Assembly: GCA_964478545.1 (NCBI GenBank)
Contig: CAYZIS010000011.1
Span: 1 to 64,000 of the forward strand
Direction: 5' to 3'
From: DQWO01 sp964478545
GTDB lineage: Bacteria > Desulfobacterota > Anaeroferrophillalia > Anaeroferrophillales > Anaeroferrophillaceae
DNA length: 64,000 bases
The first letter of the stretch is position 1, and each line of letters opens with the position of its first letter. The notes under the pieces were generated by a model. That model did not search any database. It had not been told where the DNA came from and worked only from the letters and a program-made list of their open reading frames with translations. Shown one piece after another: positions 35,095-44,504 of the stretch. The position numbers and the translations under genes were made by a program.

Positions 35095-36474
35095 ATGAAA
35101 AGGAAAAACCGGGGAAAATCATTTTTATTGCTTATTTGTCTGATGTTACTGGTAATGGTATCCCTGAACATTACCCTGATGGGGAGCGATTCTGCAGCAA
35201 AAGAGGATGATATTCCTTATGAAAATATAAAAAAATTTACTGACGTCTTATCTCTGGTACAAAAATACTATGTAGAGCCGGTGGACAGTAAAAAACTTAT
35301 TTATGGTTCCATTAAAGGAATGCTTAGTGATCTTGACCCCCACTCATCTTTTATGCCGCCGGAAATGTTTAAGGAAATGCAGGTGGAAACCCAGGGCAGC
35401 TTTGGTGGGCTGGGAATTGAAATTACTATTCGCGATGGGGTATTAACCGTTGTCTCTCCTATCGAGGATACCCCTGCCTTCAAGGCTGGTATTAAAGCGG
35501 GAGACCGGATTTTAAAAATAAATGATGAACTGTCCAAGAATATGACCCTAATGGAAGCGGTACGCAAAATGCGGGGACCTAAAGGAACAAAAATTACCAT
35601 ATCGATTATGAGGGAAGGCCTTTCTGAATTGAAAGAGGTGGAAATTATCAGGGATATTATAAAAATTGCCAGTGTTAAAAGTAAAAGCCTTGCCGCTGGT
35701 ATTGGTTATATTCGTTTGACCCAGTTTCAGGAGCGGACTGCCACCGATATGATTAAAAAAATTGATGAGTTGAAAAAGGATGGCCCCCTCAAAGGCTTGG
35801 TGCTGGATTTGCGTAATGATCCTGGTGGTTTATTGAACCAGGCAGTGCGTGTTTCCGATTATTTTCTGAAAAGTGGGTTGATTGTTTATACTGATGGTCG
35901 GCTTAAAAATCAGAATATGAAATATTATGCTCATGATGATGGGACTGAGGGTGATTTTCCCATAGTTGTTCTGGTTAACGGTGGCAGTGCCAGTGCCTCG
36001 GAGATTGTTGCCGGGGCTCTTCAGGATCATAAACGGGCAGTGATTATGGGAACGCCAAGTTTTGGCAAAGGTTCTGTGCAGACAATCATTCCCCTGGATG
36101 ATGGTGCTGCCATTCGGCTGACTACTTCATTGTATTATACTCCCAACGGCCGTTCCATCCAGGCCAAAGGGATTAAACCAGACATCATTGTTGAGGAAGG
36201 ATTGGTTGTCCAGAAAGTTGATCGGAAAAAGTCTATTTTCCATCAGCTTAAGGAGAAGGATCTTAAGGGTCATTTTGAAAACCACGACAAGCAGAAATCG
36301 GATGATAAAGTCGGTGACAAAATAACAGGGGATGAAAGCTCACTGAAGAAGTCCCTGGAAAAAACAACAAAACCCCAGGTTGGCCAAGCGGAGAAACAGG
36401 ACATCCAGTTGCAGCGGGCGGTAGAATTGCTGCAGGGCTGGCAGGTGTTTAAGCAGCTCCAGGTTCAGAACTGA
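35095..36474 (+). CDS. Carboxy-terminal processing protease, S41 family
   Basis: A 459-residue periplasmic serine protease of the CtpA group. ATG 35095 follows GGGAGG by 9 bp and gives a signal peptide (MKRKNRGKSFLLLICLMLLV). PDZ domain at about 90-170 (GGLGIEITIRDG). Catalytic serine in NGGSASASEIVAGAL and lysine in SFGKGSVQT. The C-terminal 90 residues are charged and repetitive (K, D, E). CtpA-type proteases trim cell-wall hydrolases and lipoproteins. Its place after EnvC fits peptidoglycan control. E. coli-type genomes do not have ctp here, but many Desulfobacterota do. Confidence 0.93.
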   Translation: MKRKNRGKSFLLLICLMLLVMVSLNITLMGSDSAAKEDDIPYENIKKFTDVLSLVQKYYVEPVDSKKLIYGSIKGMLSDLDPHSSFMPPEMFKEMQVETQGSFGGLGIEITIRDGVLTVVSPIEDTPAFKAGIKAGDRILKINDELSKNMTLMEAVRKMRGPKGTKITISIMREGLSELKEVEIIRDIIKIASVKSKSLAAGIGYIRLTQFQERTATDMIKKIDELKKDGPLKGLVLDLRNDPGGLLNQAVRVSDYFLKSGLIVYTDGRLKNQNMKYYAHDDGTEGDFPIVVLVNGGSASASEIVAGALQDHKRAVIMGTPSFGKGSVQTIIPLDDGAAIRLTTSLYYTPNGRSIQAKGIKPDIIVEEGLVVQKVDRKKSIFHQLKEKDLKGHFENHDKQKSDDKVGDKITGDESSLKKSLEKTTKPQVGQAEKQDIQLQRAVELLQGWQVFKQLQVQN

Positions 36475-36527
36475 TTACCGGGATATAATATGCCGACTTG
36501 CCTTACTATTTCTGGCAATAGATAAAA

Positions 36528-36637
36528 CTCAACTTTCTGACTTTCATTGCCGGGGGCACTACAGGATGTTCGGGCTTGGCTCTTAGCCGTGTCCGCCGAC
36601 AGGCAGGGCTATTTTCAGAACAACTCAGAAAATTGAG
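36528..36637. mobile_element. MITE-like element A, copy 2
   Basis: Ends CTCAACTTTCTGA and CAGAAAATTGAG, inside includes GGATGTTCGGGCTTGGCTC. Flanks ATAAAA and TAAAAA (4 of 6 alike). It and the two F pieces occupy the 576-bp space between the protease and the deacetylase-like gene. Confidence 0.82.
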
Positions 36638-36650
36638 TAAAAAGCAGTAG

Positions 36651-36904
36651 TGTCCGGTTAGGAACTTGCGTAATGTTAACGGTCGCTGATTTCAGCGCTT
36701 TTTGGCGCTCGATAGTCTGCTTTTCCAACAGCTCATGGCGCTAAAATTGACAAACTCGCCTGTCGGGACAGTTTTAAAAACTGTCCCACATTATATCAAT
36801 TTTTACGCTCTATTCGCTGGGAAAAGCAACGACATCTCATGATGTCGCGCTTGAAACAGCACCTGTTAACAATATCACCCACTACGCAAAAAGCAAACAG
36901 GACA
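36651..36904. mobile_element. Fold-back element F, copy 1 (most complete)
   Basis: About 254 bp. Left arm begins TGTCCGGTTAGG, right arm ends AACAGGACA; the arms pair imperfectly along almost their whole length (TTGCGTA, TGTTAAC, TTTTCC, AAAATTGA recur as complements). The centre holds the palindrome GGGACAGTTTTAAAAACTG. No ORF. Confidence 0.75.
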
Positions 36905-37020
36905 ATGCTGGTAAAAAGATTAACCGGGATTGGTTTCAACGCTTTTGATGCTCCATTTGCCAGAAAAAGTCACGGGCTATCCTCACGATGTCACGCCCGA
37001 AAACGACATTAGCTCAAGGG
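36905..37020. repeat. Element F half-copy
   Basis: Shares GATGCTCCATTTGCCAGAAA and ATCCTCACGATGTCACGCC with the right arm of F. It is degenerate, without its own terminal repeat pair, and abuts the start region of the next gene. Confidence 0.55.
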
Positions 37021-37050
37021 CTTCGATAACCTCATAACGGACTCTACTGG

Positions 37051-38232
37051 GTGCATAAAAATAAAGTGCGTTTTTCCTCATTACGTTTTTGGCTCGGCAT
37101 TGGTACGTTACTGGTTGTAATTGTGTTGCTGGCTTTGTTTTTGTGGCTCAGCAAAAATAATCAGGCTCTTCCTTTGGCGGTGGAAAATCCACGTGCTACT
37201 GTTGCCCTCTCTCTGGGGAATGACCAGTCTTTTCTATCCTCCATTGATGCTCTGACGCAAAAATATGTGCATTTTGATTCAATAGAACGTTTTACAGAAT
37301 GGGTTTCCCGTGATTCTCGTCGTTGGTTATTAAGCCGCTGGGAAGGCGTGTATCAGGACCCTGAAGAAGTAAATGGTTTGTTTGATGCCTGTCAGGAACT
37401 GGCCGACCGGGACCAAACAGGATATCAACTTCTTTCCTATGTAGACAGGAAAAAAACAAATTTTCTTCTCATCCTTCGGCACGGGTATTTGCTGGGCAGC
37501 ATGCGGATACGTTGGGTTGGTCCGGAAAAGGCCCGTACCGTACCCCAGGTGGAATCACCAAAAATTGCTATTATTATTGATGATATGGGGATGAACATCC
37601 CCATTGCCAAACAGTTTGTCCAGTTATCCTTTCCCCTGACTTTTTCTATTTTCCCCTATGCACCGCATGCCCTGGAGGTTGCCAAACTGTTTCGCCAAGC
37701 CGGTCAGCAGATCATGCTGCATGTGCCGATGGAACCCCATGGCTATCCGGACGTAGATCCCGGTCCCGGGGCTTTGCTTGACAGCATGAATGACCAGCAG
37801 CTTTTATTTCGTTTCCGCAAGGAACTGTCGGTCATTCCGGGGATTGTGGGGATTAATAATCATATGGGTTCCAAGCTGACGGAAAATCGGCATATAATGG
37901 CTATGTTTATGAACTGTTTGCATGATAAACCGCTTTTTTTTATTGACAGCCGGACAATAGCCGGAACCGTGGCTTTTGATGAAGCCATAAAGGCTGGGAT
38001 TCCGGCCGGGCAAAGGGATGTTTTTCTGGACAATATTAAGGATGAACAGTATATCCTGGCCCAGCTTAGAAAATTGATAGCTATTGCCCAGATTAAAAAA
38101 ACAGCTGTGGGTATTGGCCATCCCTATCCGGAAACGGTGGCGGCGTTGCGCAGAGTTGGTCAATTGACACAGGAATCAAGGGTTACCATAGTTCCAGTGA
38201 GTCAACTGATTGAGAAAAATATGGATCGCTGA
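37051..38232 (+). CDS. Divergent polysaccharide deacetylase (YibQ-like)
   Basis: A 393-residue protein: N-terminal TM anchor (RFWLGIGTLLVVIVLLALFL, about 12-31), a spacer, then a divergent NodB-fold deacetylase domain (about 168-385) opening with KIAIIIDDMGMN and holding LHVPMEPHGYP, INNHMGSKLT and GIGHPYPETV. The metal-site D and H residues look retained. E. coli yibQ is beside envC, and the same association with an EnvC-like gene here supports the assignment. Substrate unproven. Start is GTG 37051; no clear ribosome site is visible, so the exact start is uncertain. Confidence 0.88.
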   Translation: MHKNKVRFSSLRFWLGIGTLLVVIVLLALFLWLSKNNQALPLAVENPRATVALSLGNDQSFLSSIDALTQKYVHFDSIERFTEWVSRDSRRWLLSRWEGVYQDPEEVNGLFDACQELADRDQTGYQLLSYVDRKKTNFLLILRHGYLLGSMRIRWVGPEKARTVPQVESPKIAIIIDDMGMNIPIAKQFVQLSFPLTFSIFPYAPHALEVAKLFRQAGQQIMLHVPMEPHGYPDVDPGPGALLDSMNDQQLLFRFRKELSVIPGIVGINNHMGSKLTENRHIMAMFMNCLHDKPLFFIDSRTIAGTVAFDEAIKAGIPAGQRDVFLDNIKDEQYILAQLRKLIAIAQIKKTAVGIGHPYPETVAALRRVGQLTQESRVTIVPVSQLIEKNMDR

Positions 38233-38244
38233 AGAGGTTTTTTG

Positions 38245-39924
38245 ATGGTTCAATCAATGATTTTTTCCTTTATGGGTGGATTGGGGCTGTTCCTTTATGG
38301 CATGAAAATCATGTCAGAGGGTTTGCAGAAGGCTGCCGGTAACCGGCTCAGGAAGGTGCTTGAAAAGCTTACCTCCAACCGTTTTATTGCTTTTCTGGTG
38401 GGGGTGGGGGTAACCGCTGTTGTCCAAAGCAGTAGCGCGACAACGGTTATGGTAGTTGGTTTTGTTAATGCCGGCTTGATGAATCTGCTGCAGGCCATCG
38501 GGGTTATTCTGGGAGCCAACATCGGGACGACGATTACGGCCCAGATGATCGCTTTCAAGGTGCAGCATTATGCGTTGCCGGCCATCGGCTTGGGAGTGGG
38601 TCTGCGCCTCTTTGCCACCAGCCGTCGCTGGCAGTACTATGGCGAAATTCTGATTGGTTTCGGCATGCTTTTTTACGGTCTGACGGTGATGAAAAGCGGA
38701 TTAACGGTCTTGAAAGAGCATGCTTATTTCCAACAGGTGTTTGTAACCTTTGGGAATAATCCGGTGTTGGCGGTATTGGCTGGAGCGCTGCTGACCATTG
38801 TTTTGCAAAGCAGCAGTGCCACGGTCGGCATTACCATGACGTTGGCGGTGAGCGGGGCGTTAAGTTTTAAAAGTGGTGTTGGCCTGATACTTGGCGAAAA
38901 TATTGGCACTACCATTACCGCCCTGCTGGCCAGTATCGGCACCAATGTTACTGCCAAGCGGGCGGCCAGAGCCCATATGATTTTTAATGTTATCGGAGTA
39001 TGTTATATCCTGCTGTTATTTCCTGTCTTTATTAAAATTGTAAATTATATTACCCCGGAGAATCCTGATTTGGTGATCAAATCTGCCAAGGAGGCCCTGG
39101 TCTTTGGTATGTCAGTCGGAGATAAACCCTTTATTGCTCGCCATCTGGCCAATGCCCATACCATTTTTAATGTGGTCAATTGTTTGCTTTTCCTGCCGCT
39201 TCTGGGTCTATTGGCTAAGGTGAGTACCTGGATGGTTCCCGCCCGTGGTGAAGATGAACAGGAAACGCACCTGCGTTACCTGGATAACCGGGTTCTTGAG
39301 ACTCCTTCACTGGCTGTTTCCCAGGTCCGGCAGGAAACCATCAGAATGATGGAAATAGCTTTGAAAATGTTTACTCAGACGATGGAATGTTCCAAGTATT
39401 ATTCGATGAAACTGGTAGACAAGATATACCGAAAAGAAAATACCATCGATATGTTGCAAAAGGAGATCACGGATTTTATTGTTGCCTTAAGTCCACAATC
39501 CCTGACCCCGGAATTTTCCCGCGAGGTTACCTCGCTTATGTATATGGTAAATAATATTGAGCGCATTGGCGACCATTCGGAAAATTTGATCAAACTGATA
39601 GAACGGCGGCTTGATGGTAAAGTGGTGTTCAGTGAACAAGCTATGGCAGAAATGGAGGATATCTCCGGTAAAACGATGGAATTTCTCCAGCTTGTTTTAG
39701 CTGGGTTGAAACAGGGTGATGGTCAGATTATGACGGAAGCAAAACGTCTGGAAAACAGTATTAATATGCTTGAAGATCATTACCGAAAGGGGCATGTACA
39801 ACGTTTGAATGAAAGATGTTGTTCAGTTGATGCCGGCCTTATTTTTATTGATATGCTGACCAATTTTGAAAAAATTGGCGATCATTGCTATAACCTGGCA
39901 GAATCCCTTGCCGGCCTAAAATAG
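38245..39924 (+). CDS. Na/Pi cotransporter family protein with PhoU domain
   Basis: A 559-residue membrane transporter. Two inverted repeats each carry the substrate-site QSSSA motif (VVQSSSATTVMVVGF at about 61 and VLQSSSATVGITMTL at about 191), with GANIGTTITA and GENIGTTITA after them. Residues from about 345 to the end are cytoplasmic PhoU-like helices (NNIERIGDHSENLIKL, FEKIGDHCYNLAES). It would import phosphate with sodium, the PhoU part probably regulating flux. ATG 38245 with GAAGAGG upstream is preferred over TTG 38242. Confidence 0.93.
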   Translation: MVQSMIFSFMGGLGLFLYGMKIMSEGLQKAAGNRLRKVLEKLTSNRFIAFLVGVGVTAVVQSSSATTVMVVGFVNAGLMNLLQAIGVILGANIGTTITAQMIAFKVQHYALPAIGLGVGLRLFATSRRWQYYGEILIGFGMLFYGLTVMKSGLTVLKEHAYFQQVFVTFGNNPVLAVLAGALLTIVLQSSSATVGITMTLAVSGALSFKSGVGLILGENIGTTITALLASIGTNVTAKRAARAHMIFNVIGVCYILLLFPVFIKIVNYITPENPDLVIKSAKEALVFGMSVGDKPFIARHLANAHTIFNVVNCLLFLPLLGLLAKVSTWMVPARGEDEQETHLRYLDNRVLETPSLAVSQVRQETIRMMEIALKMFTQTMECSKYYSMKLVDKIYRKENTIDMLQKEITDFIVALSPQSLTPEFSREVTSLMYMVNNIERIGDHSENLIKLIERRLDGKVVFSEQAMAEMEDISGKTMEFLQLVLAGLKQGDGQIMTEAKRLENSINMLEDHYRKGHVQRLNERCCSVDAGLIFIDMLTNFEKIGDHCYNLAESLAGLK

Positions 39925-39980
39925 TGACCATGCGGGTGGCAGCCATAGGGGGGAGGAATCGATTATCTGAGTTGCAGAGA

Positions 39981-40036
39981 TCTGAATTGAGCGGTTAGCT
40001 TTCATCTGGAAGGTGTGGCGTTTTCCCTGTTAGCTG
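39981..40036. repeat. Element C remnant
   Basis: TGAATTGAGCGGTTAGCTTTC resembles the left end of C, and CTGTTAGCTGAGAG resembles inner sequence, but the rest is lost. Confidence 0.5.
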
Positions 40037-40052
40037 AGAGATTTTGAGAACC

Positions 40053-41828
40053 ATGAAAAATAGGATGTCTGAATATTTCTCTTGTCGACTGAGTGTTCTG
40101 TTGCTCATGCTGGTATTCATGATAGTGCTGGTTCCCGGTCATCGTGCTGCGGCAACCAGCTCTTCTGTTATTGAACAAAAGGCTGAACAGGCATACAGGC
40201 TGGCGAAAAAGGATTATGGGCAATTTAATCATGATAAAAAACAGTGGCCTAAGCGGAAAAACTGGATCCGGCTGATAAAACAGTTTACCAGCATCAACCA
40301 ATTATATCCCCATAGTAGTCGGGCGGATGATGTCCTTTTCCTGGCGTCCAGCCTCTATTCTTCATTATATAATTATTCCGATTGGGATGCTGACTTACAG
40401 CGGGCCAATGACCTCTATGGGAAGGTTGTTTCTGATTATCGGGAAAGCCGGCTGGCTGATGATTCTCTCTATCATATGGCGATTAACGCGGAAAAATTGG
40501 GGCACCTGGATCAGTCCCGGGCGTATTTCAGGAAGGTCATTCAGGATTTCCCTCAGGGTGATATGGTCAGCAAGGCAAAGGCCAGGCTCATTCTTTCGCC
40601 CTCGGCAGCCAAAGCCTCTCCTGCTACCTGTGTTACCAGTGGTACTGGAGTCTATCGTCCTGAAGACCCGAGGGAAAAGGGAAAACTGAAGGGAAAGGCC
40701 CGGGTTGATAATATCCGCTACTGGTCATCTCCAACCTATACCCGGGTAGTGATTGATCTGGATCATGAGGTTTCCTATTCCCGGGGTGTGCTGAAACATG
40801 AGAAACAGCGGGATCGGATTAAATCCCTTTATCTTGATTTGCACAATTCATTCATCAGTGGGGGGAGTCGGACCATTGATATAAATGACGGTATCCTGAA
40901 AAAAGTAAGGGTTGCCCAGTTTAATAAACAGACAGTTCGTACGGTCATCAATCTGGATTCTATCGATGACTATAAAATTTTTGATCTCAGCAATCCTCCG
41001 CGAATTGTTATTGATATCATTGGTAACCGGGCTAAGGAACGGTTAGCCAAGAGTCACACTAAATCAAAGGGAGTAAAGACCGGGGGAAAAGATGCCAGTA
41101 CTGCTGGTAAGCTTTCTTTGGCTCAACAGCTTGGTTTGGGTATCGGCAAGATTGTCATTGATCCGGGGCATGGAGGCAAAGACCCAGGGGCAGTTGGGCT
41201 GCATCGGGTTATGGAGAAAGATGTTGTTCTTGACATTGCTTTGAGATTGAAAAAGGAATTAAAAAAGCAGATGGATTGCCAGGTGATGATGACCCGCGAC
41301 CATGATTGTTTTATCCCCCTGGAAGAACGTACGGTCATTGCCAACACCAAAAAAGCTGATCTTTTTGTCTCCATTCATGCTAATGCCAGCCGTAATCGGA
41401 AAGCCCATGGAATTGAAACCTATTTTCTTAATCTGGCCACTGATAAGGAAGCCATGGAACTGGCAGCCCTGGAGAATGCAACCTCGACGAAAAAGATCAG
41501 TGATTTGCAGCTTATTTTGAATGATCTCATGCGTAACTCGAAGATCAGTGAATCCAGTCGCCTGGCCCGTGCCGTCCAGGATAGCCTGGTAAAGTGCTTA
41601 AAGAGCAAATATCGTGATGTAAAAAACCTGGGGGTGAAACAGGCGCCTTTTTATGTCTTGATAGGAGCCCAGATGCCCAGTATTCTGGTTGAAACTTCAT
41701 TTCTTTCTCACAAGATGGAAGAAAAAAGGCTTAACTCGGCGGCGTATCGGCAGAAGATTGCCGAGGGGATTTCAGCGGGGATTAAGGTGTATATAGAACA
41801 GGTGAAAATGGCCAGGTTGCGTCGTTGA
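40053..41828 (+). CDS. N-acetylmuramoyl-L-alanine amidase with AMIN and TPR regions
   Basis: A 591-residue periplasmic peptidoglycan amidase. Order: signal segment (about 10-32), TPR-like helices (about 38-185), AMIN domain (about 215-330; VDNIRYWSSPTYTRVVIDLD) for septal targeting, then Amidase_3 (about 365-590). Zinc and catalytic residues: VIDPGHGGKDPGA (His), a Glu in MEKDVVLDIALRL, FVSIHANAS (His) and the final LVETSFLSH (Glu). Amidase_3 enzymes of this type are held off by a helix and opened by EnvC; FtsEX and the EnvC-like gene lie 6-8 kb upstream. TPR fusion is typical of Desulfobacterota amidases. Confidence 0.94.
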   Translation: MKNRMSEYFSCRLSVLLLMLVFMIVLVPGHRAAATSSSVIEQKAEQAYRLAKKDYGQFNHDKKQWPKRKNWIRLIKQFTSINQLYPHSSRADDVLFLASSLYSSLYNYSDWDADLQRANDLYGKVVSDYRESRLADDSLYHMAINAEKLGHLDQSRAYFRKVIQDFPQGDMVSKAKARLILSPSAAKASPATCVTSGTGVYRPEDPREKGKLKGKARVDNIRYWSSPTYTRVVIDLDHEVSYSRGVLKHEKQRDRIKSLYLDLHNSFISGGSRTIDINDGILKKVRVAQFNKQTVRTVINLDSIDDYKIFDLSNPPRIVIDIIGNRAKERLAKSHTKSKGVKTGGKDASTAGKLSLAQQLGLGIGKIVIDPGHGGKDPGAVGLHRVMEKDVVLDIALRLKKELKKQMDCQVMMTRDHDCFIPLEERTVIANTKKADLFVSIHANASRNRKAHGIETYFLNLATDKEAMELAALENATSTKKISDLQLILNDLMRNSKISESSRLARAVQDSLVKCLKSKYRDVKNLGVKQAPFYVLIGAQMPSILVETSFLSHKMEEKRLNSAAYRQKIAEGISAGIKVYIEQVKMARLRR

Positions 41829-41849
41829 TAGCTTCGTGGTATCCTGATA

Positions 41850-41926
41850 TTCAACTTTCTGAGTTGTTCTAAAAACAGCTGAAAAATTTACAGGATGTTC
41901 CTGGCAATGCAAGTCAGAAAGTTGAG
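41850..41926. mobile_element. MITE-like element A, copy 3 (short form)
   Basis: 77 bp with ends TTCAACTTTCTGA and CAGAAAGTTGAG and a perfect 6-bp direct repeat CTGATA (41844-41849, 41927-41932). It is the smallest copy and lacks the CTGCC/GGCAG hairpin. Confidence 0.88.
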
Positions 41927-41984
41927 CTGATAGAGTAAAAGCAACGATTTTTAGATTCACTGGGTTTGCAAAGGAGGAAAAGAG

Positions 41985-42926
41985 ATGGTGGTTGAGCGAA
42001 AACATGTGAGGCGGGGTTTATGGAGCCACCTTATGAGGTGCGGGGTCGAGATGGGTTTGGCGAGCATTATTTATGAAGTTGGGGTTGCATCCAAATATGT
42101 CAATCATGCTATGCGTACTGGTGATTTGGGGCTGGCCGGGACCAGTAATTTGTACGGTGAAGATCAGTTGGCGCTTGATGTGCTGGCCGACGAAATTATC
42201 AAGGATCGGCTTGATCACACCGGCAGGGTTTCAAAAATTATTTCTGAAGAACAAAGTGATATCATTATTTTTGAGCGAAAAGGAAAGCTGAGACAGTATT
42301 CTGTCTGCTACGATCCGCTGGATGGGTCATCTCTGGTGGATGTGAATCTGGCGGTTGGGACCATCGTTTCCATCTATTCTGGTGATAATCCCCTGCAGGC
42401 TGGCCGCAAGCAGATGGGGGCAATGTATGTTCTTTATGGGCCGCGGACAACGCTGGTTTATTCGGTGGGCAAAGGGGTCTATGAATTTACTCTGAACAGT
42501 CTGGGTGAATATATTCTGACACGGGAAAATATTGTCTTGAAGGATCATGGAAATATTTATAGCCCGGGGGGCCTGCGGCAGAAATATTTGCCTAATCAGC
42601 GGAAGTTTATTAGCTATCTGGAAGAAAATGGCTATAAATTGCGTTATAGCGGCGGTTTTGTTCCGGATATTAACCAGATTCTGCTGAAAGGATCGGGAAT
42701 TTTCACGTATCCAGCGCTTTCCGGCAGCCCGGATGGTAAGCTGCGCTTGCCTTTTGAACTGAATCCCATGGCTTATCTGGTGGAAAATGCCGGTGGTTGT
42801 GCCAGTACCGGAACCATGCCTATTCTTGATGTGATCCCGGAACATCTTGATCAACGTTGCCCCATTTATATAGGCAGCCGGCAGGAAGTGGCCATGGCTG
42901 AAAAGTTTTTGGCGGTTGAAGACTGA
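41985..42926 (+). CDS. fbp: Class I fructose-1,6-bisphosphatase
   Basis: A 313-residue gluconeogenic phosphatase. The metal- and substrate-binding signature is CYDPLDGSSLVDVNLAVGTI. ISEEQSDII stands for the first metal-ligand loop. The C-terminal part includes RYSGGFVPDINQILLKG and NPMAYLVENAGGCAS, the substrate-contact region. GGAGG precedes ATG 41985. It is probably needed for sugar synthesis from C1/C2 units. It is followed by guaB after 91 bp, which contains a small hairpin (CGATAGATCTTTTATCG). Confidence 0.95.
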   Translation: MVVERKHVRRGLWSHLMRCGVEMGLASIIYEVGVASKYVNHAMRTGDLGLAGTSNLYGEDQLALDVLADEIIKDRLDHTGRVSKIISEEQSDIIIFERKGKLRQYSVCYDPLDGSSLVDVNLAVGTIVSIYSGDNPLQAGRKQMGAMYVLYGPRTTLVYSVGKGVYEFTLNSLGEYILTRENIVLKDHGNIYSPGGLRQKYLPNQRKFISYLEENGYKLRYSGGFVPDINQILLKGSGIFTYPALSGSPDGKLRLPFELNPMAYLVENAGGCASTGTMPILDVIPEHLDQRCPIYIGSRQEVAMAEKFLAVED

Positions 42927-43017
42927 CAGACTGCTGTAAGCGCATTCAATTTTTGTTAATTTCCCGATAGATCTTTTATCGGCTATTTGAAATTGTGAAG
43001 AATTGTAGGAGCCATCC

Positions 43018-44475
43018 ATGAGTGAATCAAGAATTTCTCTCTCACTGACTTTTGATGATATTTTATTGCAGCCCGGTTATTCTGAGGTTCTGCCCCTTGA
43101 TACGGATGTGACAACCTGGTTGACCAGGGAAATCAAGTTGAATATTCCCCTGCTGAGTGCGGCGATGGATACGGTTACCGAATCTCAGACGGCCATCTGC
43201 ATGGCCAGGGAAGGCGGTCTAGGCATCATTCATAAGAATATGTCGATAAAATCCCAGGCATTAGAGGTTGACAAGGTCAAAAAATCAGAAAGTGGTATGA
43301 TCGTGGACCCCATAACCATGCATCCGGATCAGAAGGTGCATGAGGTGCTGGAGATTATGAAAAAATATCGCATTTCCGGGGTGCCGATTGTCGACGGGGA
43401 AAAGCTGGTTGGCATTGTTACTAACCGGGATCTGCGTTTTGAAACGAAAATGGAGCGTTCTTTGCGGGATGTTATGACCAAGGACAACCTGGTGACGGTG
43501 CCGGTTGGTACCAGCATGGAAGAAGCCAAGGTCTTGCTTCATGAAAATCGAATTGAAAAATTGTTGGTTGTTGATGCCCTGGGCAGACTGCAGGGATTGA
43601 TTACCATTAAAGATATTGAAAAAACCCGCAAATATCCCTCTTCCTCCAAGGACAGCCTCGGACGATTGCGGGTTGGCGCGGCAGTGGGAGTTTCTCCGGA
43701 CCGGGAAGAGCGGATTGCCGCCCTGATTGCTGCCGGGGTGGATGTGATTGTGATTGATACGGCCCATGGACACAGTAAGGGAGTGATTGAAGCCACGGCT
43801 GATACCAAAAAGAATTTCTCCTGCCAACTGATTGTCGGTAATGTAGCTACCCCCGAAGCCACGGAAAGATTGATAAAATCCGGGGCGGATGCGGTGAAAA
43901 TCGGCATTGGCCCTGGTTCTATCTGTACTACCCGAGTAGTTGCCGGCGTTGGCGTGCCTCAGGTGAGTGCATTGCAGAACTGTAGGGTGGTTGCGGACCG
44001 GGAAGGCATTCCTTTGATTGCCGATGGCGGGGTGAAGTTTTCCGGTGACATTGTCAAGGCGCTGGCTGCCGGCGCCCATTCGATAATGATTGGTTCTCTT
44101 TTTGCCGGAACGGAAGAGAGCCCTGGCGAAACGATTCTCTACCAGGGACGCAGCTACAAAATGTATCGGGGGATGGGTTCTTTGGGAGCTATGAAATCAG
44201 GGAGCAAGGATCGCTATTTTCAGCAGGATGTAGATGCTTCCAAGCTGGTTCCCGAAGGGATTGAAGGCCGGGTACCCTATAAGGGGCCGCTATCTTCAAG
44301 CATTTACCAGTTGATTGGCGGCCTGCGGGCAGGAATGGGTTATGTGGGTTGCCGGGATATTGATCAGTTGCGGACTTCTGCCCGGATGGTTCGTATAACC
44401 CCGGCGGGTCTGAGGGAAAGTCATGTTCATGATGTGATTATTACCAAGGAAGCTCCTAATTATCGATTAGATTAG
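43018..44475 (+). CDS. guaB: IMP dehydrogenase
   Basis: A 485-residue enzyme oxidising IMP to XMP, the committed GTP step. Domain order: catalytic barrel start (TFDDILLQPGYSEVLP), two CBS domains (about 95-205), barrel rest. The catalytic cysteine loop is IGPGSICTTRVVAGVG. The phosphate loop DGGVKFSGDIVKALAAGAH and the flap RGMGSLGAMKSGSKDRYFQ are present. TAGGAG precedes the ATG. It is followed by guaA after 29 bp, a likely operon. Confidence 0.97.
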   Translation: MSESRISLSLTFDDILLQPGYSEVLPLDTDVTTWLTREIKLNIPLLSAAMDTVTESQTAICMAREGGLGIIHKNMSIKSQALEVDKVKKSESGMIVDPITMHPDQKVHEVLEIMKKYRISGVPIVDGEKLVGIVTNRDLRFETKMERSLRDVMTKDNLVTVPVGTSMEEAKVLLHENRIEKLLVVDALGRLQGLITIKDIEKTRKYPSSSKDSLGRLRVGAAVGVSPDREERIAALIAAGVDVIVIDTAHGHSKGVIEATADTKKNFSCQLIVGNVATPEATERLIKSGADAVKIGIGPGSICTTRVVAGVGVPQVSALQNCRVVADREGIPLIADGGVKFSGDIVKALAAGAHSIMIGSLFAGTEESPGETILYQGRSYKMYRGMGSLGAMKSGSKDRYFQQDVDASKLVPEGIEGRVPYKGPLSSSIYQLIGGLRAGMGYVGCRDIDQLRTSARMVRITPAGLRESHVHDVIITKEAPNYRLD

Positions 44476-44504
44476 TATTTATACGGACGTTTCCGAGGTG
44501 AAAA

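Noticed and set aside
43285..44079. 264-residue ORF antisense to guaB
   Set aside because: Shadow of guaB; no ribosome site or recognisable domain.
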